Shown here: positions 1-9,123 of the stretch, piece after piece
Numbering within the stretch: the stretch's first letter is position 1
Layout of the letters: every line of letters starts with the position of its first letter
Assembly (NCBI GenBank): GCA_016901755.1
Contig: JACJKV010000003.1
Coordinates: 59,528-123,527, forward strand
DNA length: 64,000 bases
Direction of reading: 5' to 3'
From: Thomasclavelia spiroformis
GTDB lineage: Bacteria > Bacillota_I > Bacilli_A > Erysipelotrichales > Coprobacillaceae
Notes under the pieces: model-generated
Database searches by the model: none
Seen by the model: only the letters and a program-made list of their open reading frames with translations
What the model was told of the DNA's origin: nothing
Made by a program: the position numbers and the translations under genes

Positions 1-536
1 ATGACGCAAACCATGACAACACTGACAGCTGTCAAAGTTTTATTTAAAATAAGCATTGAAATAAAAACAGTAATAATCGTAATTGTACTTGATGTAAATT
101 GAGGAATAGACTGACTGATCAGCTGTCTCAATGTATCAATATCGTTTGTATAAACAGACATGATATCACCATGTGTTGTTCTGTCAAAATAACGAATTGG
201 CAATGATTCCATATGTTCAAACATTTCCACACGTAAATTGCGTAAGAAACCTTGAGTTACTGAAACCATGATACGGTTATAAGTATAAGCAAAGATGATA
301 CCTGCTAAAAAGAAACAGGCCATTACTGATAATGCTGAAAATAATCCGGAAAAATCAGGCGAAGCCTGTCCCATTAAAGGTAAAATGTAATCATCGATCA
401 GTCTTTGCTGGAACATAGTTCCCTGAACGGTACAGACAGTCTGACCGACAATACAGAAAAATACGATCGTAATAGCAATTCCATAACGCTTAAAAACCTT
501 TTTCAAAAGGCGAAGCATGACATGTTGTTCTTTCAT
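1..536 (-). CDS. ABC exporter half-transporter, N-terminal part (runs off the window)
   Basis: The first ~178 residues of a type IV ABC exporter subunit (start MKEQHVMLRLL) are visible; the gene continues past the left edge. It shows hydrophobic membrane segments and the conserved coupling-helix region (RYFDRTTHGDIMSVYTNDID). Its ATG overlaps the stop codon of the preceding exporter gene (TAATG), so the two are translationally coupled. The partner at 536-2269 has degenerate catalytic residues. In heterodimeric exporters such as BmrCD or TM287/288 the other subunit carries the competent site, so this one is inferred to be the catalytically complete half. Its nucleotide-binding domain is not in view. 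Confidence 0.88.
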   Translation of the reverse strand, partial: MKEQHVMLRLLKKVFKRYGIAITIVFFCIVGQTVCTVQGTMFQQRLIDDYILPLMGQASPDFSGLFSALSVMACFFLAGIIFAYTYNRIMVSVTQGFLRNLRVEMFEHMESLPIRYFDRTTHGDIMSVYTNDIDTLRQLISQSIPQFTSSTITIITVFISMLILNKTLTAVSVVMVCV

Positions 537-2269
537 TAAGCTTCCTCCTTTCCTTTTGTCTGTGTTTCATAAATCGTACGATAAATTTCACTGGTTTTTA
601 ATAAGTTTTCATGACAGTCGAAATCATCAATAACACCATCATTTAAAACAATAATACGATCTGCGTTTTGTACGCTGGAAACACGTTGTGAAATAATAAT
701 TTTTGTTGTATCAGGAATACGTTCTTCAAATGAACGCTGGATACTGGCATCTGTTGCCGTATCAACCGCACTTGTTGAGTCATCCAAAATAAGAATTTTT
801 GGTTTTTTCAGCAAGGCTCTGGCAATACATAAACGCTGTTTCTGTCCCCCAGAAACGTTAGTACCACCCTGTTCAATATAAGTATCATATTTATCTGGGA
901 AATCCTGAATAAAGTCATCAGCACAGGCTAAACGACATGCTTCCTGACATTCTTCTAAAGTCGCATTTTCATTTCCCCATCTTAAGTTCTGTAAAATTGT
1001 TCCACTGAATAAAACGTTATTCTGTAAAACAACTGCAACTTCATTTCTTAACACTTCAAGGTCATAGTTTCTGACATCTACGCCACCAACAATAACAGTT
1101 CCACGATCAACATCATATAAACGGCTGATCAGACTGACAAGAGTACTTTTGGCACTACCAGTTCCCCCAATAATACCAATTGTTTCTCCAGAGTGAATAT
1201 GTATGTCGATATCACGTAAAACTGGTTCTCCAGTTCCATGTTTGTAAGAGAAAGTTACATGATCAAATGTTACTGATCCACTCTTAACAGTTTTTAAAGC
1301 ATTTTCTGGTGAAACCAGATCTGATTTTTCATTTAAAACTTCAGCAATACGACGTCCTGAAGCAAATGACATTGTAATCATGACAAAAGCCATTGATAAC
1401 ATCATCAAAGACATCAGAATATTCATGATATAACTGAATAAAGTTGTTAATTCTCCGGTTGTTAGATTCCCACCAACGATTGATTTAGCACCTAACCATG
1501 ATAACAGCAAGATACATCCATAAACAGCTGTCATCATTGCAGGATGGTTCAAAGCTAAAACTGATTCAGCTTTGACAAACAGACGATAAATATTCTGCGC
1601 AGCTTTTTTGAATTTTTCATCTTCATAAATTTCTCTGACGAAAGATTTAACTACACGAATAGCAACTACGTTTTCTTGGACACTTTCATTTAAATCATCA
1701 TATTTAGGAAATACCTGATTAAAGTAACGGGTAGCTGTTATCATGATAAATCCTAAAATGATAACCAGAAAGCCAATGGCACCAACAAAGATCATACTTA
1801 ATTCCTGGTTGATCATAAATGCCATCGTCAAGGCACAAACCAGATTCATTGGGGCACGAATACACATACGAATGATCATCTGATATGCCATTTGAACATT
1901 GGTAACGTCTGTGGTTAGACGTGTAACCAGTCCGGCAGTACTGTATTTATCGATATTTGAAAATGAGAAAGACTGAATATTAGTATACATTCCATCTCTT
2001 AAGTTAGCAGCAAACACAGTTGAAGCTTTAGCTGCATATTTACCAGCTAAAAAACCAGTTGTTAAAGTTCCTAAGGCAATAATAAACATAATAAATCCAT
2101 ATTTATATACTGCATTAATATCTCCGGCTTCGATTCCTAAGTCAATGATCCTTGCCATTAATAAAGGAATCATAATTTCTAAAATAACTTCCACAATAAC
2201 AAACAATATTGTCAGCCAAGAATCTTTTTTATACTGTTTGATTTGTTTCATTAATGTTTTGATGACCAT
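536..2269 (-). CDS. ABC exporter subunit with degenerate ATP site (heterodimer half)
   Basis: A 577-aa transmembrane plus ATP-binding half-transporter. Six membrane segments fill residues ~15-300. The nucleotide-binding domain has Walker A around residues 365-376 (GGTGSAKST), signature NVSGGQ at 471-476 and Walker B ILILDD ending at D496-D497. The catalytic Glu after Walker B is Asp and the switch His is Gln (SQR, Q528). This is the known pattern of the non-catalytic half of heterodimeric multidrug exporters, so it probably pairs with the overlapping gene at its 3' side. It lies downstream of a MarR gene with its own operator, which suggests drug- or stress-inducible export. The substrate cannot be told. 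Confidence 0.92.
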   Translation of the reverse strand: MVIKTLMKQIKQYKKDSWLTILFVIVEVILEIMIPLLMARIIDLGIEAGDINAVYKYGFIMFIIALGTLTTGFLAGKYAAKASTVFAANLRDGMYTNIQSFSFSNIDKYSTAGLVTRLTTDVTNVQMAYQMIIRMCIRAPMNLVCALTMAFMINQELSMIFVGAIGFLVIILGFIMITATRYFNQVFPKYDDLNESVQENVVAIRVVKSFVREIYEDEKFKKAAQNIYRLFVKAESVLALNHPAMMTAVYGCILLLSWLGAKSIVGGNLTTGELTTLFSYIMNILMSLMMLSMAFVMITMSFASGRRIAEVLNEKSDLVSPENALKTVKSGSVTFDHVTFSYKHGTGEPVLRDIDIHIHSGETIGIIGGTGSAKSTLVSLISRLYDVDRGTVIVGGVDVRNYDLEVLRNEVAVVLQNNVLFSGTILQNLRWGNENATLEECQEACRLACADDFIQDFPDKYDTYIEQGGTNVSGGQKQRLCIARALLKKPKILILDDSTSAVDTATDASIQRSFEERIPDTTKIIISQRVSSVQNADRIIVLNDGVIDDFDCHENLLKTSEIYRTIYETQTKGKEEA

Positions 2270-2284
2270 TTAACCACTCCTTTT

Positions 2285-2752
2285 CTACTTTTTGTTACCC
2301 TTTTCTTTTTCTACATGATTAACCAGATTAGCGATCATTTTATCCGCTATTTTCATAAAATCATTAATTTCCTGAGACGTCAGACCCTTTGTCAGCAATT
2401 CATGCTGTTCAATAATAGCCTGATCGATCCACTCCAGAATGTCCAGACTCTGATCGGTCAAAACGATCTTTTTTAAACGTCCATCATAATCGACGGGAAC
2501 TCTTTCAATCAGATTTCTTTTACTCATCAGTGTTAACATTTCTGAGGCAGTCGAACGATTAATAGAAAATTCTTCTTCGATATCTTTTTGAAAAGTATCT
2601 TTACCATCATGTTTACGCAATTGAACAAAACCAATGATCCATGTCTGCATCATCGTTGCACGATTATGATGAGGCCCAAAATGCTTATCAATATTTTTTT
2701 TCATTAAATTACTTAATGTTTTAAGACGATATCCTAAGGGATCTCTGAACAA
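2285..2752 (-). CDS. MarR-family transcriptional regulator (TTG start)
   Basis: A winged-helix MarR-type repressor of ~155 aa (LGYRLKTLSNLMKKNI at the N-terminus, then an HTH with FSINRSTASEMLTLMSKRNLIERVPVDYDGR). An upstream in-frame ATG at 2818 exists, but that would place the promoter and operator inside the gene. I prefer the TTG at 2752, preceded by GGAGG with 7-nt spacing. The gene leads the exporter genes, with a 15-nt gap to the next CDS. Autoregulation through the palindrome just upstream is inferred. The ligand is unknown. Confidence 0.85.
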   Translation of the reverse strand: MFRDPLGYRLKTLSNLMKKNIDKHFGPHHNRATMMQTWIIGFVQLRKHDGKDTFQKDIEEEFSINRSTASEMLTLMSKRNLIERVPVDYDGRLKKIVLTDQSLDILEWIDQAIIEQHELLTKGLTSQEINDFMKIADKMIANLVNHVEKEKGNKK

Positions 2753-2764
2753 TCTATCACCTCC

Positions 2765-2813
2765 ATAGTTCGGGTACGAACTATATTTTAATATACATTT
2801 ATTTAATTGTAAA
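2765..2813 (-). promoter_or_regulatory. Promoter and MarR-type operator of the exporter operon
   Basis: On the minus strand TTTACA (2808-2813) and TAAAAT (2785-2790) are separated by exactly 17 nt. A perfect 8-bp inverted repeat with a 4-nt spacer (ATAGTTCG / CGAACTAT, 2765-2784) begins right after the -10, so it should cover the transcription start. This is a typical position for a MarR repressor that controls its own operon. Seen directly: boxes and palindrome. Inferred: that MarR binds it. Confidence 0.75.
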
Positions 2814-2817
2814 GACA

Positions 2818-2839
2818 AAAAAACCTCATATGAGGTTTA
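2818..2839 (-). terminator. Intrinsic terminator after recR
   Basis: The palindrome AAACCTCATATGAGGTTT directly follows the recR stop and is followed by a T-run on the minus strand. It separates the dnaX-recR unit from the MarR promoter. Confidence 0.8.
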
Positions 2840-3430
2840 CATTTTTTTTCGTCCTTCCAGCGATTTAAGCAAGGTCAGTTCATCAGCATAATCAATAACA
2901 CTGCCCATTGGCAATCCATTAGCAATTCTACTGACTTCTACATTATTTTTAGCTAACAGCTTAGCTAAAAATAATGCTGTAGTTTCCCCTTCTCGCGTTG
3001 GATTAGTCGCGATAATAATTTCTTTAACATGATCATCAATTCGTTCAAATAAAGAAGATACATTCAGATCCTCCAGAGTTTTTCCATCAATCATAGAAAT
3101 AGTACCATGTAATACATGATAGAGACCATGATATTCTCTGATTTTTTCCATCGCAAATACATCTTTAGGATATTCGACAATACAGATCGTCGAACGGTCA
3201 CGATCGGGATCACTGCAAATATCACAGATTTCACCTTCACATATATGACCACACTTTTTACAGTAATGAATCCTATCCTGAAAAGTATGTAATACTTCCG
3301 CAAATTCCTGAACATATTGACGATCCATATCTAATAAATGATAAGCTAATCGTTCTGCTGATTTACTGCCAATACCAGGCAATCTTTTTAAACATTCGAT
3401 CAGATCTGTAAAAGGTTGTGGATATCTCAT
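2837..3430 (-). CDS. recR: Recombination mediator RecR
   Basis: A 197-aa protein, the normal length for RecR, which works with RecF/RecO to load RecA on gapped DNA. An N-terminal helix-hairpin-helix (RLPGIGSKSAERLAYHLL, ~17-34) is followed by a four-Cys zinc finger (C57, C60, C69, C72) and a Toprim domain with the conserved IVEYPKDV and ATNPTREGE segments. It starts 9 nt after the dnaX stop, the usual dnaX-recR pairing (the YbaB gene often found between them is absent). Start ATG with a GGAGG-like site. Confidence 0.97.
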   Translation of the reverse strand: MRYPQPFTDLIECLKRLPGIGSKSAERLAYHLLDMDRQYVQEFAEVLHTFQDRIHYCKKCGHICEGEICDICSDPDRDRSTICIVEYPKDVFAMEKIREYHGLYHVLHGTISMIDGKTLEDLNVSSLFERIDDHVKEIIIATNPTREGETTALFLAKLLAKNNVEVSRIANGLPMGSVIDYADELTLLKSLEGRKKM

Positions 3431-3439
3431 AAGCTCCTC

Positions 3440-5233
3440 CTATTTTTCAAACTTCACGATATCACCAAATAAATCAACCGCCATTTTCTGCGCCTTAGAT
3501 AAAGTTTGCTTAACCTTATCTTCTTCATTAATATGATGCAGACAGATAGGCTGCGGTGATGGCAGCTGTCCTTTTTTATATAATTGTACATATTGATTTC
3601 TGATTTGTGGCCACTGTTCTTCCAAAACAGCTATAAAATCAAATTCCTGACCTAAAACTTCTTTTAAGAAATTTTTAAGCTGATGATAATTTTTAGAATA
3701 GTTAACACTATTGACATCTGGACTGTACTGAAAAGTAATGATAAAAGCTTTATCACCGGCAGCCACTGGTTTTCCATCACATAACATCGTTGCCCATTTG
3801 GCCGTATTAAGATTATAACAGTAACGACGAATAACGCTCCATTTATCCTGAATATCATTTAATACCGTTCTTTTAGCCTGGACCAGGATATTCAAAATAT
3901 CAGCGAAATCGATATCGATCTGTGATGGGATAACTTCTGGTTTTGCAGCTGTTTCTGTTTTGACTGGATCATCATTAGACTGATCCATCAAAGCTTCGAT
4001 CGTACTGGCTGGTATTTCTTCAGTTAGCTCATCAATAGCCTTTTCTTGAACTTCAGTACTTTCTTCTTTTTCAATTTTATCTAAAACTTGCGTTTGATCA
4101 ATAACAGATTTTTCTATTACCGGCATATCGGCATCGACTGTAACATGCTCTTTAGTATTAGATTCATCATGACTGCATATTTTTAATAATGATAATTCAA
4201 AATAAGTTGTTGGATCAACTGTCTGACTGTAGTGAGTGGTTGCATCCAAAAAAATGTCGATCATCGAAAAAGCTTCTTCACTTAAGATATAAGGTACGAT
4301 CTGCTGTACATCACTTTGGTTTAAAACAAACAGAATATCAAGATCTTCAGTATTTTTATAAATGATCACATCTTTCAAAACATCGATCAGATCTTGTGTC
4401 AGTCTTTTAATATCAATACTGTTATCCAGCAGTTCCTTTAAAGTAAGCAGAACTTTTTTCATATCTTTAGACAGCAGCAGACGAATCAGACGAATCTTGC
4501 TTTCATTAGACAGCAGCCCATATACCTGATTAATATGTTCCACGGTCAGATGACTGTCAAAAGCCAGACACTGCTCGAGAATGCTTAAAGCATCACGCAT
4601 GCCGCCATCTGCCAGTTTAGCTATTTTATCCAGTGCCACTTCATCATATTCTTTATTTTCACTGTCTAAGACGTATTTTAATCTGGAAATGATATCATGG
4701 TGATCAACTCTTTTGAAATCAAAACGCTGACAGCGAGAAATAATTGTTGGTAAAATTTTATGTGGCTCGGTGGTTGCCAGAATAAAAACAACATGAGCTG
4801 GAGGTTCTTCCAAAGTCTTTAATAAAGCATTAAAAGCACCAGAAGACATCATATGAACTTCATCAATGATATAGACTTTATATTGTGCTTTGATAGGTGC
4901 ATATTTAACTTTATCTATCAGATCTCTGACTTCATCAACACCATTATTGCTGGCAGCATCGATTTCAATAACATCAGGATGCGATCCTGCAGTAATAGCC
5001 TGACAGTTTTCACACTGATTACAGGGAACGTGATCTCCTGTACAGTTAATGGCCTTAGCTAATAGTTTAGCAATCGTCGTCTTTCCGGTTCCCCTTGGTC
5101 CGGCAAAGAGATAGGCATGTGCGATACGATTTTCTTTAATAGCGTTCTGTAAGGTTTTAGTGACATGTTCCTGTCCTGCAACATCTTCAAATGTCTGTGG
5201 ACGATATGTTCGATAAAGTGCTTTATAAGACAT
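3440..5233 (-). CDS. dnaX: DNA polymerase III subunit gamma/tau
   Basis: A 597-aa clamp-loader ATPase. Walker A is GPRGTGKT (45-52), the zinc-binding cysteines are C64, C71, C74 and C77, Walker B is YIIDEVHMM, and the sensor SRC motif is in IISRCQRF. The C-terminal part after ~residue 380 is acidic, low in complexity and family-variable. The ATG has a GGGAG site upstream. Whether a programmed frameshift makes a short gamma form was not determined. Confidence 0.97.
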   Translation of the reverse strand: MSYKALYRTYRPQTFEDVAGQEHVTKTLQNAIKENRIAHAYLFAGPRGTGKTTIAKLLAKAINCTGDHVPCNQCENCQAITAGSHPDVIEIDAASNNGVDEVRDLIDKVKYAPIKAQYKVYIIDEVHMMSSGAFNALLKTLEEPPAHVVFILATTEPHKILPTIISRCQRFDFKRVDHHDIISRLKYVLDSENKEYDEVALDKIAKLADGGMRDALSILEQCLAFDSHLTVEHINQVYGLLSNESKIRLIRLLLSKDMKKVLLTLKELLDNSIDIKRLTQDLIDVLKDVIIYKNTEDLDILFVLNQSDVQQIVPYILSEEAFSMIDIFLDATTHYSQTVDPTTYFELSLLKICSHDESNTKEHVTVDADMPVIEKSVIDQTQVLDKIEKEESTEVQEKAIDELTEEIPASTIEALMDQSNDDPVKTETAAKPEVIPSQIDIDFADILNILVQAKRTVLNDIQDKWSVIRRYCYNLNTAKWATMLCDGKPVAAGDKAFIITFQYSPDVNSVNYSKNYHQLKNFLKEVLGQEFDFIAVLEEQWPQIRNQYVQLYKKGQLPSPQPICLHHINEEDKVKQTLSKAQKMAVDLFGDIVKFEK

Positions 5234-5261
5234 AGTATCAACTCCCTTTTCTATTATACAC

Positions 5262-5290
5262 TAAAAAAAGACATTAGTAATCTAATATCT
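5262..5290 (-). terminator. Intrinsic terminator after tadA
   Basis: Stem of 9 bp with one G-U (AGATATTAG / CTAATGTCT, 5269-5290), followed by a seven-T run on the minus strand. It lies between the tadA stop and the dnaX start. Confidence 0.7.
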
Positions 5291-5291
5291 T

Positions 5292-5735
5292 TTATCGTTT
5301 ATTTTTAAAATAATTTTTGATCAAAGCACTGCATTTTGCTTCCAGGATTCCGGCCGTAATGTCAGGAACATGATTGATTTCATGTTCATGCTGGTGAATC
5401 AGTTTGTCTAATGACACCCATTTATCTGAACTGACACCATAAACAACACGCTGAATATGACTTTGAATGATAGCTCCCGAACACATGACACAGGGTTCTA
5501 ATGTAGTATATAGCACACATTCATCTAAACGCCAGGTCTTTAAATAAGAACAGGCCTGCTGAATACATAAGATTTCAGCATGCGATGTCACCTGATGACT
5601 GTGCTGACGCTGATTATAGCTGCGCGCTATGATCTGATCATGATAGACAATGATTGCACCAATTGGTACTTCATCTTCTGCCAGTGCTTTTAAAGCCTCC
5701 TGATATGCAATTTCCATATATGCTTCGTCATTCAT
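5292..5735 (-). CDS. tadA: tRNA adenosine(34) deaminase TadA
   Basis: A 147-aa zinc-dependent deaminase that converts A34 of tRNA-Arg(ACG) to inosine. Catalytic motifs are HAE (in TSHAEIL) and PCVMC (in TLEPCVMCSGA). A longer open frame starts at 5768 but would include the 3' end of the SRP RNA. I place the start at the ATG at 5735, preceded by AGAGGT with good spacing. It sits between the SRP RNA gene and dnaX, the same order as in Bacillus. Confidence 0.95.
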   Translation of the reverse strand: MNDEAYMEIAYQEALKALAEDEVPIGAIIVYHDQIIARSYNQRQHSHQVTSHAEILCIQQACSYLKTWRLDECVLYTTLEPCVMCSGAIIQSHIQRVVYGVSSDKWVSLDKLIHQHEHEINHVPDITAGILEAKCSALIKNYFKNKR

Positions 5736-5756
5736 CTTTTTACCTCTAAAATAAAT

Positions 5757-5835
5757 GCCATCACACATAAACGATGATTCTTAATGCTGCTACCTTCCGG
5801 TCCTGACATGGTTCGAAGTCGTCTATTGTAATGGC
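5757..5835 (-). ncRNA. ffs: Signal recognition particle RNA (small bacterial type)
   Basis: On the minus strand the hallmark helix 8 sequence GTCAGGACCGGAAGGTAGCA is present (Ffh-binding asymmetric and symmetric loops, GGAA tetraloop). The ends pair over 9 bp (GCCATTACA with TGTGATGGC), which defines a 79-nt RNA. Its position between a regulator gene and tadA-dnaX matches scr of Bacillus. It is the short 4.5S-like form without an Alu domain. Confidence 0.93.
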
Positions 5836-5842
5836 AAATATG

Positions 5843-5871
5843 ATTATAGCCTATTTTTATTTTTTTAGCAA
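5843..5871 (-). promoter_or_regulatory. SRP RNA promoter
   Basis: Minus strand TTGCTA (5866-5871), 17-nt spacer, TATAAT (5843-5848), then 7 nt to the predicted RNA 5' end at 5835. A near-consensus SigA promoter with correct start spacing. Confidence 0.85.
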
Positions 5872-5880
5872 TATTCTTTA

Positions 5881-6741
5881 TCATTTTATTCTCAATAACT
5901 TTTTAATATACTGCCAGTAAAGCTGTCCTAATAATTTGAATTCGCCTCTGATCGTTGGCTTACTGTTTTTAGCTTCCTGTAATGGATCCATGAATGTTTT
6001 TTTCATCACATCATAGTAGTTATCGATATGTTCATTTAAATGATATTCTTTTTTCCATTCCTGATAATGTTTATTGATGTACTGATTTAACTGATAAGGA
6101 TCTTGATATTGCTGATAAATATCAATCAGTCCAATGGGATCATGCATGATACAATGCTGTAACAGTATATTAAATAAATAAGAGACCTGACTGTTATTCA
6201 TCAGTTCAATTTTATAGCATTTTTTTCTGGTATTGATATAAATAATAACAAAATACATATTCAGTACTTTATAATACTGCTGTTCTCCTTTTGATAAACA
6301 AAGACTTACATCAATATCATAAATTTCCTGATAATAAATCTTCATCTGATCGATTTGCAGATGATCATCTTTGATAAACAGATTAGGATAGCTGTTTGAA
6401 ATATTATCATCTTTAACGATATTTACTTTGATAATTTGCAGATACTGTGATATTGATTGCGTGATTTCATCGATTTTTTTCTTATCACTCAACAAATCCT
6501 GCTGTTTTTCATCTAAAATATCTTTAATAGAAATATCACCACGGAAAATACGTTTAATATCATCCACTGATATTTTCATATTTCTTAGTTCCATTACGGT
6601 CTGCAGTCTGATAATATCCTGTTCATCATAATTACGATAATTGTTCTGATTTCTTTGCGGAGAGATAAAACCTTCATTTTCATAATAAATCAATGTCTGA
6701 CGAGTAATTCCTAAACGTTCTTCTACTTCTTTTGTTGTCAT
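5881..6741 (-). CDS. MerR-family transcriptional regulator
   Basis: ~286 aa. The N-terminal MerR winged helix is clear (TTKEVEERLGITRQTLIYYE, then GFISPQRNQNNYRNYDEQD and KISVDDIKRIF). The long C-terminal part (~110-286) has no cysteine metal site and resembles no effector domain I know. Two in-frame ATGs lie at 6747 and 6741; GGAAG is 6 nt before the second, which I prefer. Target genes are unknown. Confidence 0.82.
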   Translation of the reverse strand: MTTKEVEERLGITRQTLIYYENEGFISPQRNQNNYRNYDEQDIIRLQTVMELRNMKISVDDIKRIFRGDISIKDILDEKQQDLLSDKKKIDEITQSISQYLQIIKVNIVKDDNISNSYPNLFIKDDHLQIDQMKIYYQEIYDIDVSLCLSKGEQQYYKVLNMYFVIIYINTRKKCYKIELMNNSQVSYLFNILLQHCIMHDPIGLIDIYQQYQDPYQLNQYINKHYQEWKKEYHLNEHIDNYYDVMKKTFMDPLQEAKNSKPTIRGEFKLLGQLYWQYIKKLLRIK

Positions 6742-6802
6742 AATCATCTTCCTTTCACAATGATTATAAACTATATGGTAACCATCACCTCAAGCTATTT
6801 AT

Positions 6803-7312
6803 TTATTTTAAGTATAAATTCATACATATCGCATCATAAAACTGATCATTGATATAAAACATGTGGGGATAGATCCCGATTTGCTGGAAATTAAACTTTT
6901 TATATAAAGCAATCGCATTCTGATTATCACTTCTCACTTCCAGATCTAATATCTTTAATGGGGTGTCTTTGATCATTTCCAGCATTTCTTCCATCATCAT
7001 CGTAGCAATTGACATATGCCAGTACGCTTTTTTGACTGTAATCGCAAAATGACCAATATGCTGCAAACGGGGCTTTCTTTCGCCTTGAATAGATAACATA
7101 GCTACCAGTTCATCTTCAATAAATCCTAATAAAAGTAAACTGTTATCTTCTTCGATAAAGTTTTGAATAACTTCCATTTCTTCAAATTCATTTAAATAGC
7201 ATTCATTTTTACCAAACTGCAGAAAATCACTTTCCCCACCAATCTGATTTAAATAATCTATGATCATAGCTGCATCTTCAATTTCGGCTTCACTTATAAA
7301 TAATTCCATCAT
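6803..7312 (-). CDS. GNAT-family N-acetyltransferase
   Basis: 169 aa with the GNAT fold pattern. There is an acceptor-side N-terminus, a strand with HIGHFAITV, a pyrophosphate-loop region (KKAYWHMSIATMMMEEML) and the C-terminal LEVRSDNQNAIALYKKFNF motif. The usual Gly of the acetyl-CoA loop is replaced (HMSIA), which is unusual and may weaken the call of an active enzyme. The start could be 7312 or the next codon 7309, both after AAGGAG. Substrate unknown. It sits alone between serS and merR. Confidence 0.8.
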   Translation of the reverse strand: MMELFISEAEIEDAAMIIDYLNQIGGESDFLQFGKNECYLNEFEEMEVIQNFIEEDNSLLLLGFIEDELVAMLSIQGERKPRLQHIGHFAITVKKAYWHMSIATMMMEEMLEMIKDTPLKILDLEVRSDNQNAIALYKKFNFQQIGIYPHMFYINDQFYDAICMNLYLK

Positions 7313-7321
7313 TTTCTCCTT

Positions 7322-7357
7322 AAAAAAAACTTAATGAATAAATTATTCATCAAGTTT
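7322..7357 (-). terminator. Intrinsic terminator after serS
   Basis: A 14-bp AT-rich stem (AAACTTGATGAATA / TATTCATTAAGTTT with a G-T or mismatch) and a run of eight T on the minus strand directly after the serS stop. Confidence 0.8.
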
Positions 7358-7364
7358 TATCAAT

Positions 7365-8651
7365 TTATTTCGCTGGGATAATTTTTTCTTTACCACCCAT
7401 ATAAGGCTGTAAAACTTTTGGGATATTTACTGATCCATCTTCATTATAATTGTTTTCAATAAAAGCAATGATTGCTCTGGTTGAAGCTAAAACCGTATTA
7501 TTTAAAGTCGAAACATAATAGTTTCCTTTTTCACCTTTAGCTCTGATTCCTAAACGACGAGCCTGTGCATCGCCTAAGGTTGAACAAGATCCAACTTCAA
7601 AATATTTTTTCTGTCTAGGTGACCATGCTTCTACATCACATGATTTCACTTTTAAATCAGCTAAATCTCCAGAACAGCATTCCAAAGTTCTAACTGGAAT
7701 ATCAAGACTTCTAAACAGTTCAACTGTATAAGACCACATTTTATCATACCAGCTCATAGCGTCTTCTGGTTTACATAAAACGACCATTTCCTGTTTTTCA
7801 AACTGATGAACACGATAAATTCCACGTTCTTCAATACCATGAGCACCAACTTCTTTTCTAAAACATGGTGAATATGATGTCATGGCAATTGGCAGTTCTT
7901 CTTCTTTAACGATCTGATCTTTAAATTTACCGATCATACTATGTTCACTGGTTCCAATCAGATAAAGGTCTTCCCCTTCAATTTTATACATCATCGCATC
8001 CATTTCTTCAAATGACATGACCCCAGTAACGACATCAGAACGAATCATAAAAGGAGGAATACAATAAACAAATCCTTTATCGATCATAAAATCACGGGCA
8101 TAAGATAACATCGCTGATGAAAGTCTGGCAATATCACCCATCAGATAATAAAAACCATTTCCTGATGTACGACCACTGGCTTCTTTATCTAAACCATTAA
8201 AGCGGGCAATAATATCAGCATGATATGGTATTTCATAATCAGGTACAACTGGTTCTCCAAATTTTTCAATTTCCACATTTTCACTGTCATCTTTACCAAT
8301 TGGTACAGAATCATCAATGATATTAGGAATTTTCATCATGATAGCCTTTAATTCTTTACTATACTGCTGTTCTTTTTCTTCTAAGTCAGCCAGTTCATCA
8401 GCCATCGCTACCACTTTTTCTTTGATCTGAGCTGCTTCGTCTCTTTTTCCTTCTCGCATCAAAGAACCAATTTCTTTAGAATACTTATTTCTAAGGCTTC
8501 TGATTTCACTGGCACGAGTTAATACTTCACGATAATCTTTATCGAGTTTGTAGGCTTCATCAACCAGTTCTACTTTTTCTTCCTGAAATTTTTTCATCAT
8601 ATTTTCTTTGACTAAAGTTGGATTCTCTCTAATCAATGCAATATCAATCAT
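7365..8651 (-). CDS. serS: Seryl-tRNA synthetase
   Basis: 428 aa, the usual SerRS length. Residues ~1-105 form the tRNA-binding coiled-coil arm (helical, charged). The class II core has motif 2 (CFRKEVGAHG...GIYRVHQFEKQE) and motif 3 (LNNTVLASTRAIIAFIENN). It charges tRNA-Ser. The ~90-nt upstream gap is too short for a T-box leader and none is visible, so control by a T-box can be excluded here. Confidence 0.97.
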   Translation of the reverse strand: MIDIALIRENPTLVKENMMKKFQEEKVELVDEAYKLDKDYREVLTRASEIRSLRNKYSKEIGSLMREGKRDEAAQIKEKVVAMADELADLEEKEQQYSKELKAIMMKIPNIIDDSVPIGKDDSENVEIEKFGEPVVPDYEIPYHADIIARFNGLDKEASGRTSGNGFYYLMGDIARLSSAMLSYARDFMIDKGFVYCIPPFMIRSDVVTGVMSFEEMDAMMYKIEGEDLYLIGTSEHSMIGKFKDQIVKEEELPIAMTSYSPCFRKEVGAHGIEERGIYRVHQFEKQEMVVLCKPEDAMSWYDKMWSYTVELFRSLDIPVRTLECCSGDLADLKVKSCDVEAWSPRQKKYFEVGSCSTLGDAQARRLGIRAKGEKGNYYVSTLNNTVLASTRAIIAFIENNYNEDGSVNIPKVLQPYMGGKEKIIPAK

Positions 8652-8739
8652 AATAATCTCCCTCTATTACATAACATTTTATACTTCACAATTATACAAC
8701 ATCACTATTTCATATTCAATAATACCGCTAGAAACAACA

Positions 8740-9105
8740 TTATTTTATTTCTTTTTCGATCCATTTCATGATGACATTGACAATATATTCCTGTTCTTTA
8801 GTACTTAACTGCCTGCCAACAGGAATATGATGCCATTTATAAAGACATTGTCGACAGCAGGTAGCCGTAGCATGCTGGGCGATAAAAACCGGATGATTTT
8901 TCATCGGTGTCTGCTTGCCATCATTAGGAATATAAGCTGGTGCCAGGCGTTTAGCTACAAAATCACAGGCGTGCTGTCTAATGATCTGATAACCTTTTTC
9001 GTGACAGTAATTTATATATTTCTGATTTAAATGAAATGACGAACGGAAACGCGAACGCTCTAATCGCGCCAATAATAAATCTATATCATTCATATAAAGA
9101 AACAT
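8740..9105 (-). CDS. DUF4186 family protein
   Basis: 121 aa. The conserved core RSSFHLNQKYINYCHEKGY, AKRLAPAYIPNDGKQTPM and HPVFIAQHATATCCRQCL marks the DUF4186 family. This is widespread and of unknown function, with an invariant His/Cys-rich motif that could bind a metal. The first ATG (9105) lies in the 3' arm of the hairpin after gyrA, with an AGGA 7 nt upstream. A second ATG at 9093 is also possible. Only ~10 nt separate it from the gyrA stop, so it may be an operon tail. Confidence 0.8.
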   Translation of the reverse strand: MFLYMNDIDLLLARLERSRFRSSFHLNQKYINYCHEKGYQIIRQHACDFVAKRLAPAYIPNDGKQTPMKNHPVFIAQHATATCCRQCLYKWHHIPVGRQLSTKEQEYIVNVIMKWIEKEIK

Positions 9106-9123
9106 CCTAGAATCCTAGGATGT
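9101..9123 (-). terminator. Hairpin at the end of gyrA (weak terminator or attenuator)
   Basis: A 9-bp perfect stem (ACATCCTAG / CTAGGATGT, 4-nt loop) overlaps the gyrA stop codon and is followed by TTTCTTTAT. The T-run is imperfect, so partial termination before the DUF4186 gene is likely. Confidence 0.5.

Noticed and set aside
8652..8739. Possible T-box leader for serS
   Set aside because: Only ~90 nt, no T-box sequence (TGGNACCGCG-like) and no specifier stem or terminator.
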